The position numbers and the translations under genes are program-made. DNA of 59,734 bases, taken from contig JBJEJI010000038.1 of NCBI GenBank assembly GCA_051877895.1, forward strand, positions 1-59,734, read 5' to 3'. The notes under the pieces were generated by a model. The model was given only the letters and a program-made list of their open reading frames with translations, was not told the origin of the DNA and made no database searches. This document shows, piece after piece, positions 1-8,507 of the stretch. How positions within the stretch are numbered: position 1 is the stretch's first letter; every line of letters starts with the position of its first letter. Source of the DNA: UBA3775 sp051877895. Lineage in GTDB: Bacteria; Bacillota; Clostridia; Lachnospirales; Lachnospiraceae.

Positions 1-20
1 TCTCCTTTATAATAATAAAA

Positions 21-48
21 AGAGCACAGAAGCTTTCTTCTGTACTCT
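21..48 (-). terminator. Intrinsic terminator of dapA-dapB
   Basis: A 12-bp stem with one mismatch (21-32 pairs with 37-48) and a 4-nt loop is followed, on the minus strand, by a U-rich run (positions 20 down to 10). It lies about 40 nt beyond the dapB stop, so it closes the dapA-dapB transcript. Confidence 0.85.
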
Positions 49-87
49 TTCTTTTGCTGTAATACTAATAAAAATTTCTTATATTGT

Positions 88-840
88 TCAGCCAATTACA
101 TCCTGCATATTATAAAGTCCGTGTGGCTTTCCTGCAAGGTACTTAGCTGCATTAACTGCACCTTTTCCGAAAATTGCCTTGGAATATGCGGTATGTTTAA
201 TTTCGATTACTTCATCGCGACCGGCAAAAATTATTTCATGCTCGCCTACAATGGTTCCGCCTCTGACAGCTGAAATACCAATCTCTTTTTCGGGACGTTT
301 TTCACTTCTTCCCGAGCGGTCATAAACATATTCATATTCATCGTTAAGGACTTCATTAATTGCATCTGCAATGGCAAGTGCTGTACCACTTGGAGCATCT
401 TTTTTCAAATTGTGATGCTTTTCTACAATTTCAATATCGAAATCCTTTGCAAGAATTGCAGTTGCTGTCTGAACCAGCTTCAAAATGGTGTTAACACCAA
501 GTGACATATTGGCAGAGCGAAGGATGGTCATTTCCTTTGAGCACTCTACAATATAATCTACTTCTTCTTTTGTATAGCCTGTAGAGCAAAGTACAAGAGG
601 TAAATCCTTTTCCTTTGCATCTGCAAGCAGTTCTTTTAAATTCTTTGGTGATGAAAAATCAATCACAACATCAGCCTGAACGTCAACCTTTGATAATGCA
701 TCAAATACAGGATAAGAACATTTGCCGTTATCAACAATATCAAGACCTGCTACAATTTCCGCATCAGGATCTTTTGTGACAATATCAGTAATAACCTGTC
801 CCATGTGACCACAGCAGCCTCTGAGAATGATTCTGGTCAT
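88..840 (-). CDS. dapB: 4-hydroxy-tetrahydrodipicolinate reductase
   Basis: DapB reduces the DapA product with NAD(P)H in the diaminopimelate/lysine pathway, which also feeds peptidoglycan cross-linking; it is cytosolic. The 250-aa product has the N-terminal dinucleotide-binding loop GCCGHMG (family GxxGRMG) and the substrate signature EKHHNLKKDAPSGTA, with the catalytic His and Lys. Length is normal for the family. An in-frame start 24 nt upstream exists, but the ATG at 840 has a clear GGAGG 6 nt away and gives the expected MTRIILRG N-terminus. It lies 70 nt downstream of dapA on the same strand and is followed by a terminator, so the two form an operon. Identification is secure. Confidence 0.96.
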   Translation of the reverse strand: MTRIILRGCCGHMGQVITDIVTKDPDAEIVAGLDIVDNGKCSYPVFDALSKVDVQADVVIDFSSPKNLKELLADAKEKDLPLVLCSTGYTKEEVDYIVECSKEMTILRSANMSLGVNTILKLVQTATAILAKDFDIEIVEKHHNLKKDAPSGTALAIADAINEVLNDEYEYVYDRSGRSEKRPEKEIGISAVRGGTIVGEHEIIFAGRDEVIEIKHTAYSKAIFGKGAVNAAKYLAGKPHGLYNMQDVIG

Positions 841-910
841 ATGTATTCCTCCAAAATTCTGCACAACAGTGCCTTAATATCCAAATTGCAATATTTCATA
901 AGCAGGATGA

Positions 911-1798
911 TTATTTAATCAGACCGACTGCACTCATTTCTGCAGCAAGGCGTTCTGCATTCTGTTCTTCCATTTCTGTAAGCGGCATACGAAGAGGACC
1001 TGCATTCATTCCCATGAGATTAAGAGCCTTCTTTACCGGAATTGGGTTAACTTCACAGAAAAGAGCACTGATAAGCGGAATATACTTAAGCTGAATTTCC
1101 TGAGCTTTCTTTACATCTCCCGCAAGGAAAGATGCTACCATTTCATGGGTTTCCCTTGGAGCAATGTTACTCAGAACGGAAATAACACCCTTGCCGCCCA
1201 AAGAGAGAATCGGAAGCACCTGATCATCGTTTCCGGAATAGATGTCCATTTCCCCGTTAGTAAGACTTACAATTTTAGCTACGGCTGACATGTCACCGCT
1301 TGCTTCCTTAACTGCAACAATATTTTCTACTTCGCGGTAAAGTCTTGCAATTGTTTCCGGTGTCATTTTGCAGCCTGTACGTCCCGGAATGTTGTATAAA
1401 ACAACAGGGATATTAACAGCTGCTGCAATTGCAGAAAAATGTGCAAAAAGTCCGTTCTGGGTTGCTTTATTATAGTAAGGGGTAACAACGAGGATACCGT
1501 CTGCACCACACTTTTCAGCTTCTTTTGAAAGATAAATAGCTGTTTCTGTGCAATTTGAACCTGTACCTGCAATAACAGGAATACGCTTTGCTACCTTATC
1601 TACACAATAACGAATAGTTTCAATATGTTCTTCATGGGTAAGCGTTGACGCTTCACCGGTAGTACCACAAACAACGATACAGTCAGTTCCGTTGGCAATC
1701 TGGAACTCAATCATTTCGCCAAAGCTGTCATAGTTTACACTTCCATCAGCATTCATGGGTGTAATAATTGCTGTACCTGAGCCCGTAAATATAGACAT
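911..1798 (-). CDS. dapA: 4-hydroxy-tetrahydrodipicolinate synthase
   Basis: DapA condenses pyruvate with aspartate semialdehyde, the committed step to diaminopimelate and lysine. The 295-aa TIM barrel shows the GTTGEAST loop with the catalytic Thr pair, VTPYYNK with the catalytic Tyr, GRTG, and the Schiff-base Lys in VAVKEASGD. The upstream in-frame start is rejected: the ATG at 1798 has GGAGG at 7 nt and starts the family-typical MSIFTGSGTA. It is first gene of the dapA-dapB operon, with a near-consensus promoter just upstream. No lysine riboswitch fits in the ~40-nt leader, so regulation is probably by feedback on the enzyme or not visible here. Confidence 0.96.
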   Translation of the reverse strand: MSIFTGSGTAIITPMNADGSVNYDSFGEMIEFQIANGTDCIVVCGTTGEASTLTHEEHIETIRYCVDKVAKRIPVIAGTGSNCTETAIYLSKEAEKCGADGILVVTPYYNKATQNGLFAHFSAIAAAVNIPVVLYNIPGRTGCKMTPETIARLYREVENIVAVKEASGDMSAVAKIVSLTNGEMDIYSGNDDQVLPILSLGGKGVISVLSNIAPRETHEMVASFLAGDVKKAQEIQLKYIPLISALFCEVNPIPVKKALNLMGMNAGPLRMPLTEMEEQNAERLAAEMSAVGLIK

Positions 1799-1836
1799 TT
1801 TAATACCTCCGTATAACAAAATACTCTTTAGGGTTG

Positions 1837-1865
1837 ATTTTAGCATTTTACCATAGGAATGTCAA
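1837..1865 (-). promoter_or_regulatory. Sigma-A promoter of dapA
   Basis: On the minus strand TTGACA (1860-1865) and TAAAAT (1837-1842) are separated by exactly 17 nt. This is the best -35 match in the window. It sits 9 nt past the stop of the upstream SSB-like gene, so dapA-dapB has its own promoter. Confidence 0.8.
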
Positions 1866-1873
1866 TTACAAGC

Positions 1874-2530
1874 TTAACAAGTCACACATTCGTCATCATT
1901 TTTGTCAGACCCATATTCCAGTTTGCTGACTGATACTTCATATGCAATTCTTCTTTCCACGTCATATTCGGAAAGCTTTTTCTGATATTCTCTTGACTGT
2001 ATTCTTCCCCAAAGCAGTATTCTGCTTCCTACTTCAAAATTATCGGCATATCTGGCATTTCTTCCCCAGCATATGCACGGAATATAATCACTTTTTCCAT
2101 ATGGTCTGTTTACTGCCAGAAGCACGTCTGCAATTTCCCTGCCAAGTGGCGTTTTTCTGTAGACAGGCTGCTTACACACATAACCATCAAGAAAAATATA
2201 ATTCGGTTTTACATCAACAGGCTCTATATCACTTACTGTAATTTCTCTTGCAAAAACAGAAAGAATCAATCTGTTCTTGCTTTCTTCATGCCTGTTGTAC
2301 GATCTGAACTGTCCGTAAACAGTTACAAACTGACCTTTAATTGATTCTTCCGGAGACAAAAGTCTCTCGGAAACCATTACCGGAATTATGTCATATGAAT
2401 CCGATAATCTCTTTGCTTTTACTTCTATCATGTAAAAGCCTTCACCAAACACATCGTGACTGAAATTAAAGTCACTTACTACTTCACCGACCAATACAAC
2501 CTGATTGTTGTCAAAAACCTTTTCTGTCAT
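1874..2530 (-). CDS. SSB-like protein with two OB folds
   Basis: Likely a single-stranded DNA-binding or PriB-like protein. The 218 residues appear to hold two consecutive OB folds (about 8-95 and 105-205): each begins with a strand like VVLVGEVVSDF or YIFLDGYVCKQPVYRK, and the second has the SSB-like stretch IADVLLAVNRPYGKSDYIPC and a WGRIQSREY strand. It ends in NDDECVTC and lacks the acidic DDDIPF tip by which canonical SSB recruits partners. The start is supported by GGAGGAGA at 2537-2544. It has its own promoter and lies between typA and dapA. The housekeeping ssb normally sits with rpsF/rpsR, so this is a paralogue; its exact role is not known. Confidence 0.7.
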   Translation of the reverse strand: MTEKVFDNNQVVLVGEVVSDFNFSHDVFGEGFYMIEVKAKRLSDSYDIIPVMVSERLLSPEESIKGQFVTVYGQFRSYNRHEESKNRLILSVFAREITVSDIEPVDVKPNYIFLDGYVCKQPVYRKTPLGREIADVLLAVNRPYGKSDYIPCICWGRNARYADNFEVGSRILLWGRIQSREYQKKLSEYDVERRIAYEVSVSKLEYGSDKNDDECVTC

Positions 2531-2627
2531 TTCTCCTCCATCCCGGTACGCGGTTTTTTAATCATTTTTCTGCCTGCGTACTGTTTAAAATTCTTAAGTT
2601 GTAACATATATATGCTTTACAGCCTGA

Positions 2628-2656
2628 ATTATAATTGGAAAATTGACCAAGTTCAA
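2628..2656 (-). promoter_or_regulatory. Sigma-A promoter of the SSB-like gene
   Basis: TTGAAC (2651-2656) and a perfect TATAAT (2628-2633) with a 17-nt spacer on the minus strand. The leader is about 90 nt, and I see no strong hairpin in it. Confidence 0.75.
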
Positions 2657-2715
2657 GTCTAACTCATCTCATATTTTCGACATATTTTGACATTAATCGG
2701 GTTTGTCCGATAATA

Positions 2716-4536
2716 TTATTTTCTGTTTGCTCTCTTTCTTTCCAAAGAGTCAAGAATCTTCTTGCGGATTCGGAGAGATTTTGGCGTAACCTCAAGTAAT
2801 TCGTCATTATCGATGAATTCAAGGCACTGTTCAAGGCTTAATCGTCTGGGCGGAACCAGTCTTAATGCTTCATCAGCTGATGAAGAACGGGTATTGGTAA
2901 GCTGCTTTTTCTTGCAGACATTTACCTCTACATCCTCAGACTTTCCGTTCTGTCCGATTACCATTCCTGCATATACCTTTTCACCTGCTCCGATAAACAG
3001 AGAACCTCGTTCCTGCGCGTTGAAAAGACCGTAAGTAATGGCTTCACCGGATTCAAATGCAATAAGACTTCCCTGCTTTCTGTAGGAAATATCTCCCTTA
3101 TAAGGCGCATATCCTGCAAATACCGTGTTGATAATGCCTTCTCCCTTAGTATCGGTCATGAATTCACCGCGATAACCGATTAATCCTCTTGCCGGAATAT
3201 TGAATGTCAGTCTGGTAGTAGATGTACCAAGGCTGGACATGGAAACCAGTTCTCCTTTTCTCTGGGAAAGCTTGTCAATAACTGAACCAGCATATTCCTC
3301 AGGAACATCTACAACAGCCTCTTCCATTGGCTCAAGCTGTTTGCCGTTTTCATCGGTTTTATAAATTACTTCTGCTTTGCTGACTGCAAATTCGAATCCT
3401 TCACGACGCATGTTTTCAATCAAAACGGAAAGATGAAGTTCTCCACGACCACTGACTTTATAGGCCTCTGTAGTTTCGGTTTCCTCAACACGAAGACTGA
3501 CATCTGTATTAAGCTCACGGAAAAGTCTTTCACGCAAATGTCTGGAAGTAACAAATTTTCCCTCCTGACCTGCAAGAGGGCTGTCATTTACACAGAAATT
3601 CATGCTTATTGTTGGCTCTGAAATTTTCTGAAATGGAATTGGTTCCGGATTATCAACGGAGCATATTGTATCACCGATGTGAATGTCAGGAATGCCGGAA
3701 ATTGCCACAATAGAACCTACTGTAGCTGATTCTACTTCTACTTTTTTCAGCCCGTCAAATTCATACAGCTTGCTGATTTTTACTTTTTTCTTTTTATCAG
3801 GCTCATGGTGGTTAACAATAACAACTTCCTGATTAACCTTGATTGTACCGTTATCAACCTTACCAACGCCGATACGCCCTACATATTCATTGTAATCAAT
3901 TGTACTGATTAACACCTGTGTTCCCTTATCAGCATCTCCCATAGGAGCAGGAATATGCTCAATAATGGTTTCAAACAAAGGCTCCATGGATTTAGGTGTG
4001 TCACCCATTTCAAGAATGGCTACACCCTGTTTTGCGGAAGCGAATACAAAGGGAGAATCAAGTACATCATCATCAGCTTCCAGATCCATGAATAATTCAA
4101 GTACCTCATCAATAACCTCCGAAGGTCTTGCCTCCGGTCTGTCAATTTTGTTTATACATACAATTACAGGTAAATGAAGCTCCAATGCTTTTTTCAGTAC
4201 AAATTTTGTCTGAGGCATTGCACCTTCAAATGCATCAACAACAAGAACAACACCGTTAACCATTTTAAGAACACGTTCAACTTCGCCACCGAAATCTGCA
4301 TGTCCCGGAGTATCAATAATGTTAATTTTTACTCCTTTGTAAAATACGGCTGTGTTCTTACTGAGTATTGTTATACCTCTTTCACGCTCTATATCGTTAG
4401 AGTCCATTACACGTTCTTCTACCACCTGATTACTTCTGAAAACACCACTCTGTTTTAAAAGCTCATCAACCAGTGTAGTTTTGCCGTGGTCTACATGGGC
4501 AATAATTGCTATATTTCTGATATCTTCTCTTAACAT
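2716..4536 (-). CDS. typA: Ribosome-associated GTPase TypA/BipA
   Basis: TypA is a translational GTPase that binds the ribosome and helps 50S assembly and stress or low-temperature growth. The 606-aa protein has the EF-G-like G domain with G1 AHVDHGKT near residue 14, the switch I region RERGITI, G3 DTPGHADF and G4 NKID, followed by domain II and the TypA-specific C-terminal part (PARGLIGYRGEF, then the KKKQLTNTRSSSAD loop). Length matches the family (~605-615). The start ATG has an AGGAAAAGAGG upstream. It is transcribed alone, with its own promoter at 4628-4655; no terminator hairpin is visible behind it. Confidence 0.96.
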   Translation of the reverse strand: MLREDIRNIAIIAHVDHGKTTLVDELLKQSGVFRSNQVVEERVMDSNDIERERGITILSKNTAVFYKGVKINIIDTPGHADFGGEVERVLKMVNGVVLVVDAFEGAMPQTKFVLKKALELHLPVIVCINKIDRPEARPSEVIDEVLELFMDLEADDDVLDSPFVFASAKQGVAILEMGDTPKSMEPLFETIIEHIPAPMGDADKGTQVLISTIDYNEYVGRIGVGKVDNGTIKVNQEVVIVNHHEPDKKKKVKISKLYEFDGLKKVEVESATVGSIVAISGIPDIHIGDTICSVDNPEPIPFQKISEPTISMNFCVNDSPLAGQEGKFVTSRHLRERLFRELNTDVSLRVEETETTEAYKVSGRGELHLSVLIENMRREGFEFAVSKAEVIYKTDENGKQLEPMEEAVVDVPEEYAGSVIDKLSQRKGELVSMSSLGTSTTRLTFNIPARGLIGYRGEFMTDTKGEGIINTVFAGYAPYKGDISYRKQGSLIAFESGEAITYGLFNAQERGSLFIGAGEKVYAGMVIGQNGKSEDVEVNVCKKKQLTNTRSSSADEALRLVPPRRLSLEQCLEFIDNDELLEVTPKSLRIRKKILDSLERKRANRK

Positions 4537-4627
4537 AATCCTCTTTTCCTACCGAAATATTATCTTTTTATGGTCATTTATTTCTTTAATGGGACACTCC
4601 AACATATGCCCCATTTTATCAATGGTA

Positions 4628-4655
4628 ATTTTATCATATCGACAAAAAATTACAA
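4628..4655 (-). promoter_or_regulatory. Promoter of typA
   Basis: TTGTAA (4650-4655), 16-nt spacer, TAAAAT (4628-4633) on the minus strand, giving a leader of about 85 nt. Confidence 0.6.
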
Positions 4656-4704
4656 TATGTGAAATCCCCAAGATTTTTAAACGATTGTAATTAATTTATA
4701 GTAT

Positions 4705-5907
4705 TTATGCCAAATCCAGGCAGTCATAAAGGGCATTTTTAAGCACCTTCATCTGGTATTCTCTGTTTCCGTTGGTAACATTTATGAAATACAGAAACAC
4801 AATATTTTTTTCAGGGTCAATGGAAACATAGGTTCCGGCCCAGCCATCCCAGCCGAACTCACCCAGACCCGGTCCGTGAAGTGCTGCCTTCTCTGTGTCA
4901 TCAAGCACACGCATGAGATTACCGTAGTTGTAGCCTTCCAGTGAATACCAGTTAGCAGTTTCTCTCTGACTCTCATCAAGCTGTGCTGTTCTCATATATT
5001 TTGCAGTTTCTTTTGAAATAATTCGTACAGGCTCTCCTGTTTTGGAATATTCTGCGGGAAGTGTGCCTTTGTTCAACAGTGTAAGTGCAAACTTTGCATA
5101 ATCATCCGGAGTGGAAACCAGACCTGCTCCGCCCGACTCAAACTCCGGCTTGTATTTTCTTGACATGGTTCCAAGAAATGGATAATCCCATGGCACATAA
5201 CCATTTTCACCTTTGTCATGCATGGTTACCATTCGATCATATTTCTCTGCCGGAACATAAAAGTCTGTGTCCACCATTCCAAGAGGCTCAAAAATATATT
5301 TTTTCAGGAATTGGCTGTAGCGCATGCCGGAAGTAACCTCAATAATGGCACCCAGCACATCTGCACAAAGAGAATAGTTCCATTTTGTACCCGGCTCATA
5401 AAGCAGAGGATAATCTCCTACTTTGTTCATCAATTCTACTGTGGGAATCATTTCATCCGGATATTTACTTTCCATTGGCCAGAAAAGCTGCTGTCCAAGA
5501 ATCAGTCCTGCACCGGTCACATCATTTGGGTATTCAATACCTGCAGTCATGGAAAGAAGGTGACGGATTGTGACCTTGTTTTTTGCAGGAACAGTACTTC
5601 CATCCGGCTGCAAAACAGTCAAATCTTTAAATCCGGGCAAAAAATCCTCTGCAAAATCATTTTCTGTAAACAGTCCCTGTTCCATAGCAATCATGACTGC
5701 AAGACTTGTTATGGGCTTACTCATGGAAAACATTTTGAAAATGTCTGTATCTTTTATAGGTCTGTTATCAGTAAGATTGTCTTTACCAAAGCATCCTCTG
5801 TATATTTCTTTGTTGTCCTTAAACACCAGACAGACTGTACCAAGGGCATCTCCTCTGTCAATCTCCTCCTGCATGATTTTATCAAGTGTTTCTTTTACAT
5901 CTTTCAT
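4705..5907 (-). CDS. Beta-lactamase-fold serine hydrolase
   Basis: A serine hydrolase of the class C beta-lactamase/esterase EstB family. The 400 aa have the active-site S61-M-S-K64 motif, the second-motif Tyr in NYSLCADVLG, and a C-terminal WDGWAGTYVSIDP in place of the KTG strand, as in the EstB group. There is no signal peptide, so it is probably cytosolic and more likely an esterase or D-amino-acid-ester hydrolase than a resistance enzyme. The ATG at 5907 has GGGGAGG upstream. It follows the DUF368 gene on the same strand but behind a hairpin terminator; no clear promoter is visible in the 55-nt gap, so it may depend on read-through. The substrate cannot be predicted. Confidence 0.85.
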   Translation of the reverse strand: MKDVKETLDKIMQEEIDRGDALGTVCLVFKDNKEIYRGCFGKDNLTDNRPIKDTDIFKMFSMSKPITSLAVMIAMEQGLFTENDFAEDFLPGFKDLTVLQPDGSTVPAKNKVTIRHLLSMTAGIEYPNDVTGAGLILGQQLFWPMESKYPDEMIPTVELMNKVGDYPLLYEPGTKWNYSLCADVLGAIIEVTSGMRYSQFLKKYIFEPLGMVDTDFYVPAEKYDRMVTMHDKGENGYVPWDYPFLGTMSRKYKPEFESGGAGLVSTPDDYAKFALTLLNKGTLPAEYSKTGEPVRIISKETAKYMRTAQLDESQRETANWYSLEGYNYGNLMRVLDDTEKAALHGPGLGEFGWDGWAGTYVSIDPEKNIVFLYFINVTNGNREYQMKVLKNALYDCLDLA

Positions 5908-5931
5908 AAGTAACCTCCCCTAACACAACAA

Positions 5932-5951
5932 GAAGCCGCATAAACGGCTTC
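5932..5951 (-). terminator. Terminator behind the DUF368 gene
   Basis: A perfect 7-bp G+C-rich stem (GAAGCCG/CGGCTTC) with a 6-nt loop, followed on the minus strand by a moderately T-rich tail. It is probably partial, since the next gene starts only 25 nt on. Confidence 0.6.
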
Positions 5952-5962
5952 CTGGTTAATTA

Positions 5963-6874
5963 TTAATGTTTTCCTAAAATATAAGTTCCCAAACCCAAAA
6001 CAACCATCACTATCAGTCCCACTATGGTGCTTATTACACCAATGTGTCCTGAAAGAGCACCTGTATTCATTATTATTGCAAAAGGTGATGCCAGAACAAG
6101 ACCGAATATTGCGGAATATGTCATGATTCCGTGATAAAGAAAAAGATAATGAATTGCTTTTGCAATCAGTACTATTCCCAAAATCACTCCAATACCAAAC
6201 GGAACAAGTAAAATACAACAATCAATGAGGGCCTTCACATCAAATGCAAGCAATGCATTCATAAAGGTTGTAATCAGATTGATAACTCCATAATAAAAGC
6301 CAAGTATCATCATAATCATTGAGCCGCTTACACCGGGTATTACCATGGTTGCTGCTGCAATTATTCCTCCAAAGAAAAGCATTGCAACATTCCAAAAGCT
6401 TGGTGAAAGTGTCTGCATGGTGTCTGTGCTTTCTTTTATCATCGGCATTACAATTACAATGGCAAAAAACAGTATAAAAATTATTACATCTTGAATTCTG
6501 AGACGGAATTTTTCCATTCCCGCCTCTTTTTGCTTTTCACGAAGTCCTGCAAACATTACAGGAAGACCTCCCATAATAAGACCGATAAAAGCAAGAGCTG
6601 TTGGAAGTGTGTACTCCTTAAGTAAAAATTCAATCAGATAGGAAAATCCCACTATTCCAAGTGCGGCACCGAGAAGTATGGGAACAAGAAAAGAAATGCT
6701 TTTCTTGAATTCTTTAAACAGGCTGTTGACTGAATCAATCAGCTTGTCGTAAATTCCGAAGGACACCAGCATTGTTCCGCCGCTGACACCCGGAATTACA
6801 TTGGCCACGCCAACAAAAATGCCTTTAATAATGTTAAATACACTGCTTTTCAAATAACCCGTAAAACCTTTCAA
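5963..6874 (-). CDS. DUF368 membrane protein, putative undecaprenyl-phosphate translocase (PopT type)
   Basis: DUF368 proteins are polytopic membrane proteins that, with the DedA family, have been assigned to recycling undecaprenyl phosphate across the membrane for wall and polymer synthesis. The 303-aa product has about eight hydrophobic segments and two copies of the family hallmark: ANVIPGVSGGTM near residue 25 and ATMVIPGVSGSM about 145 residues later. This is the inverted-repeat pattern of the family. The start is TTG (6872-6874) with GGAGG 5 nt upstream. It begins 18 nt after thrC on the same strand, so the two are co-transcribed. The role comes from family knowledge; nothing in thrC explains the pairing. 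Confidence 0.88.
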   Translation of the reverse strand: MKGFTGYLKSSVFNIIKGIFVGVANVIPGVSGGTMLVSFGIYDKLIDSVNSLFKEFKKSISFLVPILLGAALGIVGFSYLIEFLLKEYTLPTALAFIGLIMGGLPVMFAGLREKQKEAGMEKFRLRIQDVIIFILFFAIVIVMPMIKESTDTMQTLSPSFWNVAMLFFGGIIAAATMVIPGVSGSMIMMILGFYYGVINLITTFMNALLAFDVKALIDCCILLVPFGIGVILGIVLIAKAIHYLFLYHGIMTYSAIFGLVLASPFAIIMNTGALSGHIGVISTIVGLIVMVVLGLGTYILGKH

Positions 6875-6892
6875 AACTACCTCCTGTGATTC

Positions 6893-8383
6893 TTATTTAA
6901 GATCAAGATATTTTTCAACTTCTTTCTGCATATCGGCAGTTTCGCATACGGTATTGTGGCGTACAGGAGCAGTTCTGATGTCCTCAATTGCCTGAGGAAT
7001 GTCTGTCATGCTAAGCTCCTGCAGTTTATCAATCAGTTCAAAGTCACTCATAGAATCAAAGTTTTTATCAATTGCTGTAAGAACGCTTCTTGCAAACTTA
7101 TAAGGACTTGCTGTGGATGCAATTACTGTTACGTTTTTATCACCGGAATTCTTTATGTAATCCTTGCATACCTTTGCAGCAACGGCGGTATGTGTGTCGA
7201 TAATATATCCGGTTTTTTCATAAAGTTCCTTAATTGTTCCTGCTGTTTCTTCTTCTGTAGCATAACCGCCAACAAATGATTCTGCCTTTGCCATCATTTC
7301 AGAGGTTACGGAGTACACTCCTTCTCCTGCAAGCTTGGACATAAGTTCACGATTAACATCAGCATTGTTTCCTGCCAGATTATATATCAGTCTTTCCAGG
7401 TTGCTGGAAATAAGGATATCCATGGATGGAGATGTGGTAACTACAAAGTCTCTGTTCTTGTTGTAAGTACCTGTGGCGAAGAAATCATATAAAACCTTGT
7501 TTGTGTTACTGGCACAAACTAACTTGTTAATTGGTGTGCCAATAAGCTTTGCATAGTAAGCAGCAAGGATATTTCCGAAGTTACCTGTTGGTACCACACA
7601 GTTGATTTTATCTCCTGCTGCTATCTTGCCCTCTCCCAATAATTTTGCATAGGCATAGACATAGTAGCAAACCTGTGGAACAAGACGTCCGATGTTGATG
7701 GAATTGGCAGAACTGAAAACATAGCCGTTTTTCTTCATGCTTTCAGCCAGCTCTTTATTGTTAAACATGGCTTTAACACCACTCTGTGCATCATCGAAGT
7801 TACCTTCAATTCCGATTACATGAGTGTTATCACCACGCTGGGTTACCATCTGCTTTTCCTGAACCGGACTAACGCCATGCTTAGGATAAAATACAATGAT
7901 TTTTGTGTCAGGTACATCTGCAAAGCCTGCAAGTGCAGCCTTTCCTGTATCACCTGATGTAGCTGTAAGAATTACAATCTTTTCTTTCAGGTTATTTTTC
8001 TTTGCAGCCGTTGTCATTAGATGAGGAAGGATGGACAGCGCCATGTCCTTAAAAGCAATTGTTGAACCGTGAAAAAGTTCAAGATAGTATGCTCCGTCAG
8101 CATAAGTGATCGGAACAATATCTTCTGTGTCGAATTTGGAATCATAAGCCTTTGCGATACAGTTCTTTAATTCATCTTCTGTATAATCTGTTAAAAACAA
8201 CTTCATTACTTCGTAAGCAATTTCCTGATAGGACATCAGGCTCAGTTCTTCAAAAGTCTTGTCCAGCACAGGCATGCTTTCAGGTACAAACAGTCCGCCA
8301 TCATCAGCAAGTCCTTTTAACACTGCCTGGGAAGCTGTTACTTTGTTTTCTGCATTTCTTGTACTGTTGTATAATATATTCAT
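6893..8383 (-). CDS. thrC: Threonine synthase
   Basis: ThrC converts O-phosphohomoserine to threonine with PLP. The 496-aa protein is of the long, yeast-like class: PLP lysine in TIAFKDMALSILPHLM, phosphate loop SGDTGKAAL, and the LADDGGLFVPE N-terminal motif. The longer open frame is rejected because the ATG at 8383 has GGAGG 6 nt upstream and the extra 23 residues include the promoter region. It has its own promoter with an overlapping inverted repeat, and it is followed directly by the DUF368 gene. Confidence 0.96.
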   Translation of the reverse strand: MNILYNSTRNAENKVTASQAVLKGLADDGGLFVPESMPVLDKTFEELSLMSYQEIAYEVMKLFLTDYTEDELKNCIAKAYDSKFDTEDIVPITYADGAYYLELFHGSTIAFKDMALSILPHLMTTAAKKNNLKEKIVILTATSGDTGKAALAGFADVPDTKIIVFYPKHGVSPVQEKQMVTQRGDNTHVIGIEGNFDDAQSGVKAMFNNKELAESMKKNGYVFSSANSINIGRLVPQVCYYVYAYAKLLGEGKIAAGDKINCVVPTGNFGNILAAYYAKLIGTPINKLVCASNTNKVLYDFFATGTYNKNRDFVVTTSPSMDILISSNLERLIYNLAGNNADVNRELMSKLAGEGVYSVTSEMMAKAESFVGGYATEEETAGTIKELYEKTGYIIDTHTAVAAKVCKDYIKNSGDKNVTVIASTASPYKFARSVLTAIDKNFDSMSDFELIDKLQELSMTDIPQAIEDIRTAPVRHNTVCETADMQKEVEKYLDLK

Positions 8384-8406
8384 AAATTCCTCCGTTCCAA
8401 AACTTT

Positions 8407-8454
8407 CCATGTGATAATCATGGGAATTATAACACAGATTTATCTTATGCACAA
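8407..8454 (-). promoter_or_regulatory. thrC promoter with overlapping inverted repeat
   Basis: On the minus strand TTGTGC (8449-8454) and a perfect TATAAT (8426-8431) are 17 nt apart. CCATGTGATAATCATGG (8407-8423), an inverted repeat of 5-bp arms, covers the expected start of transcription and could be a repressor site or a small leader hairpin. Confidence 0.7.
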
Positions 8455-8460
8455 GAAAAA

Positions 8461-8498
8461 ATGCCCGATACCATAAAGTCTTTTACGGTATCAGGCAT
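8461..8498 (-). terminator. Terminator of the SleB-type hydrolase gene
   Basis: A 12-bp stem with one mismatch (8461-8472 pairs with 8487-8498) is followed on the minus strand by seven T residues. It lies directly behind the stop at 8508 and ahead of the thrC promoter. Confidence 0.9.
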
Positions 8499-8507
8499 TT
8501 AGGCTTA

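Noticed and set aside
1799..1873. Lysine riboswitch upstream of dapA
   Set aside because: The leader is only about 30-40 nt, far too short for an L box.
4705..5907. Antibiotic-resistance beta-lactamase
   Set aside because: No signal peptide, EstB-type motifs and no KTG box; more likely an esterase-like hydrolase.
5218..5913. 231-codon plus-strand frame opposite the serine hydrolase
   Set aside because: Antisense to a well-supported gene, Cys/His/Lys-rich composition typical of a shadow, no ribosome site.
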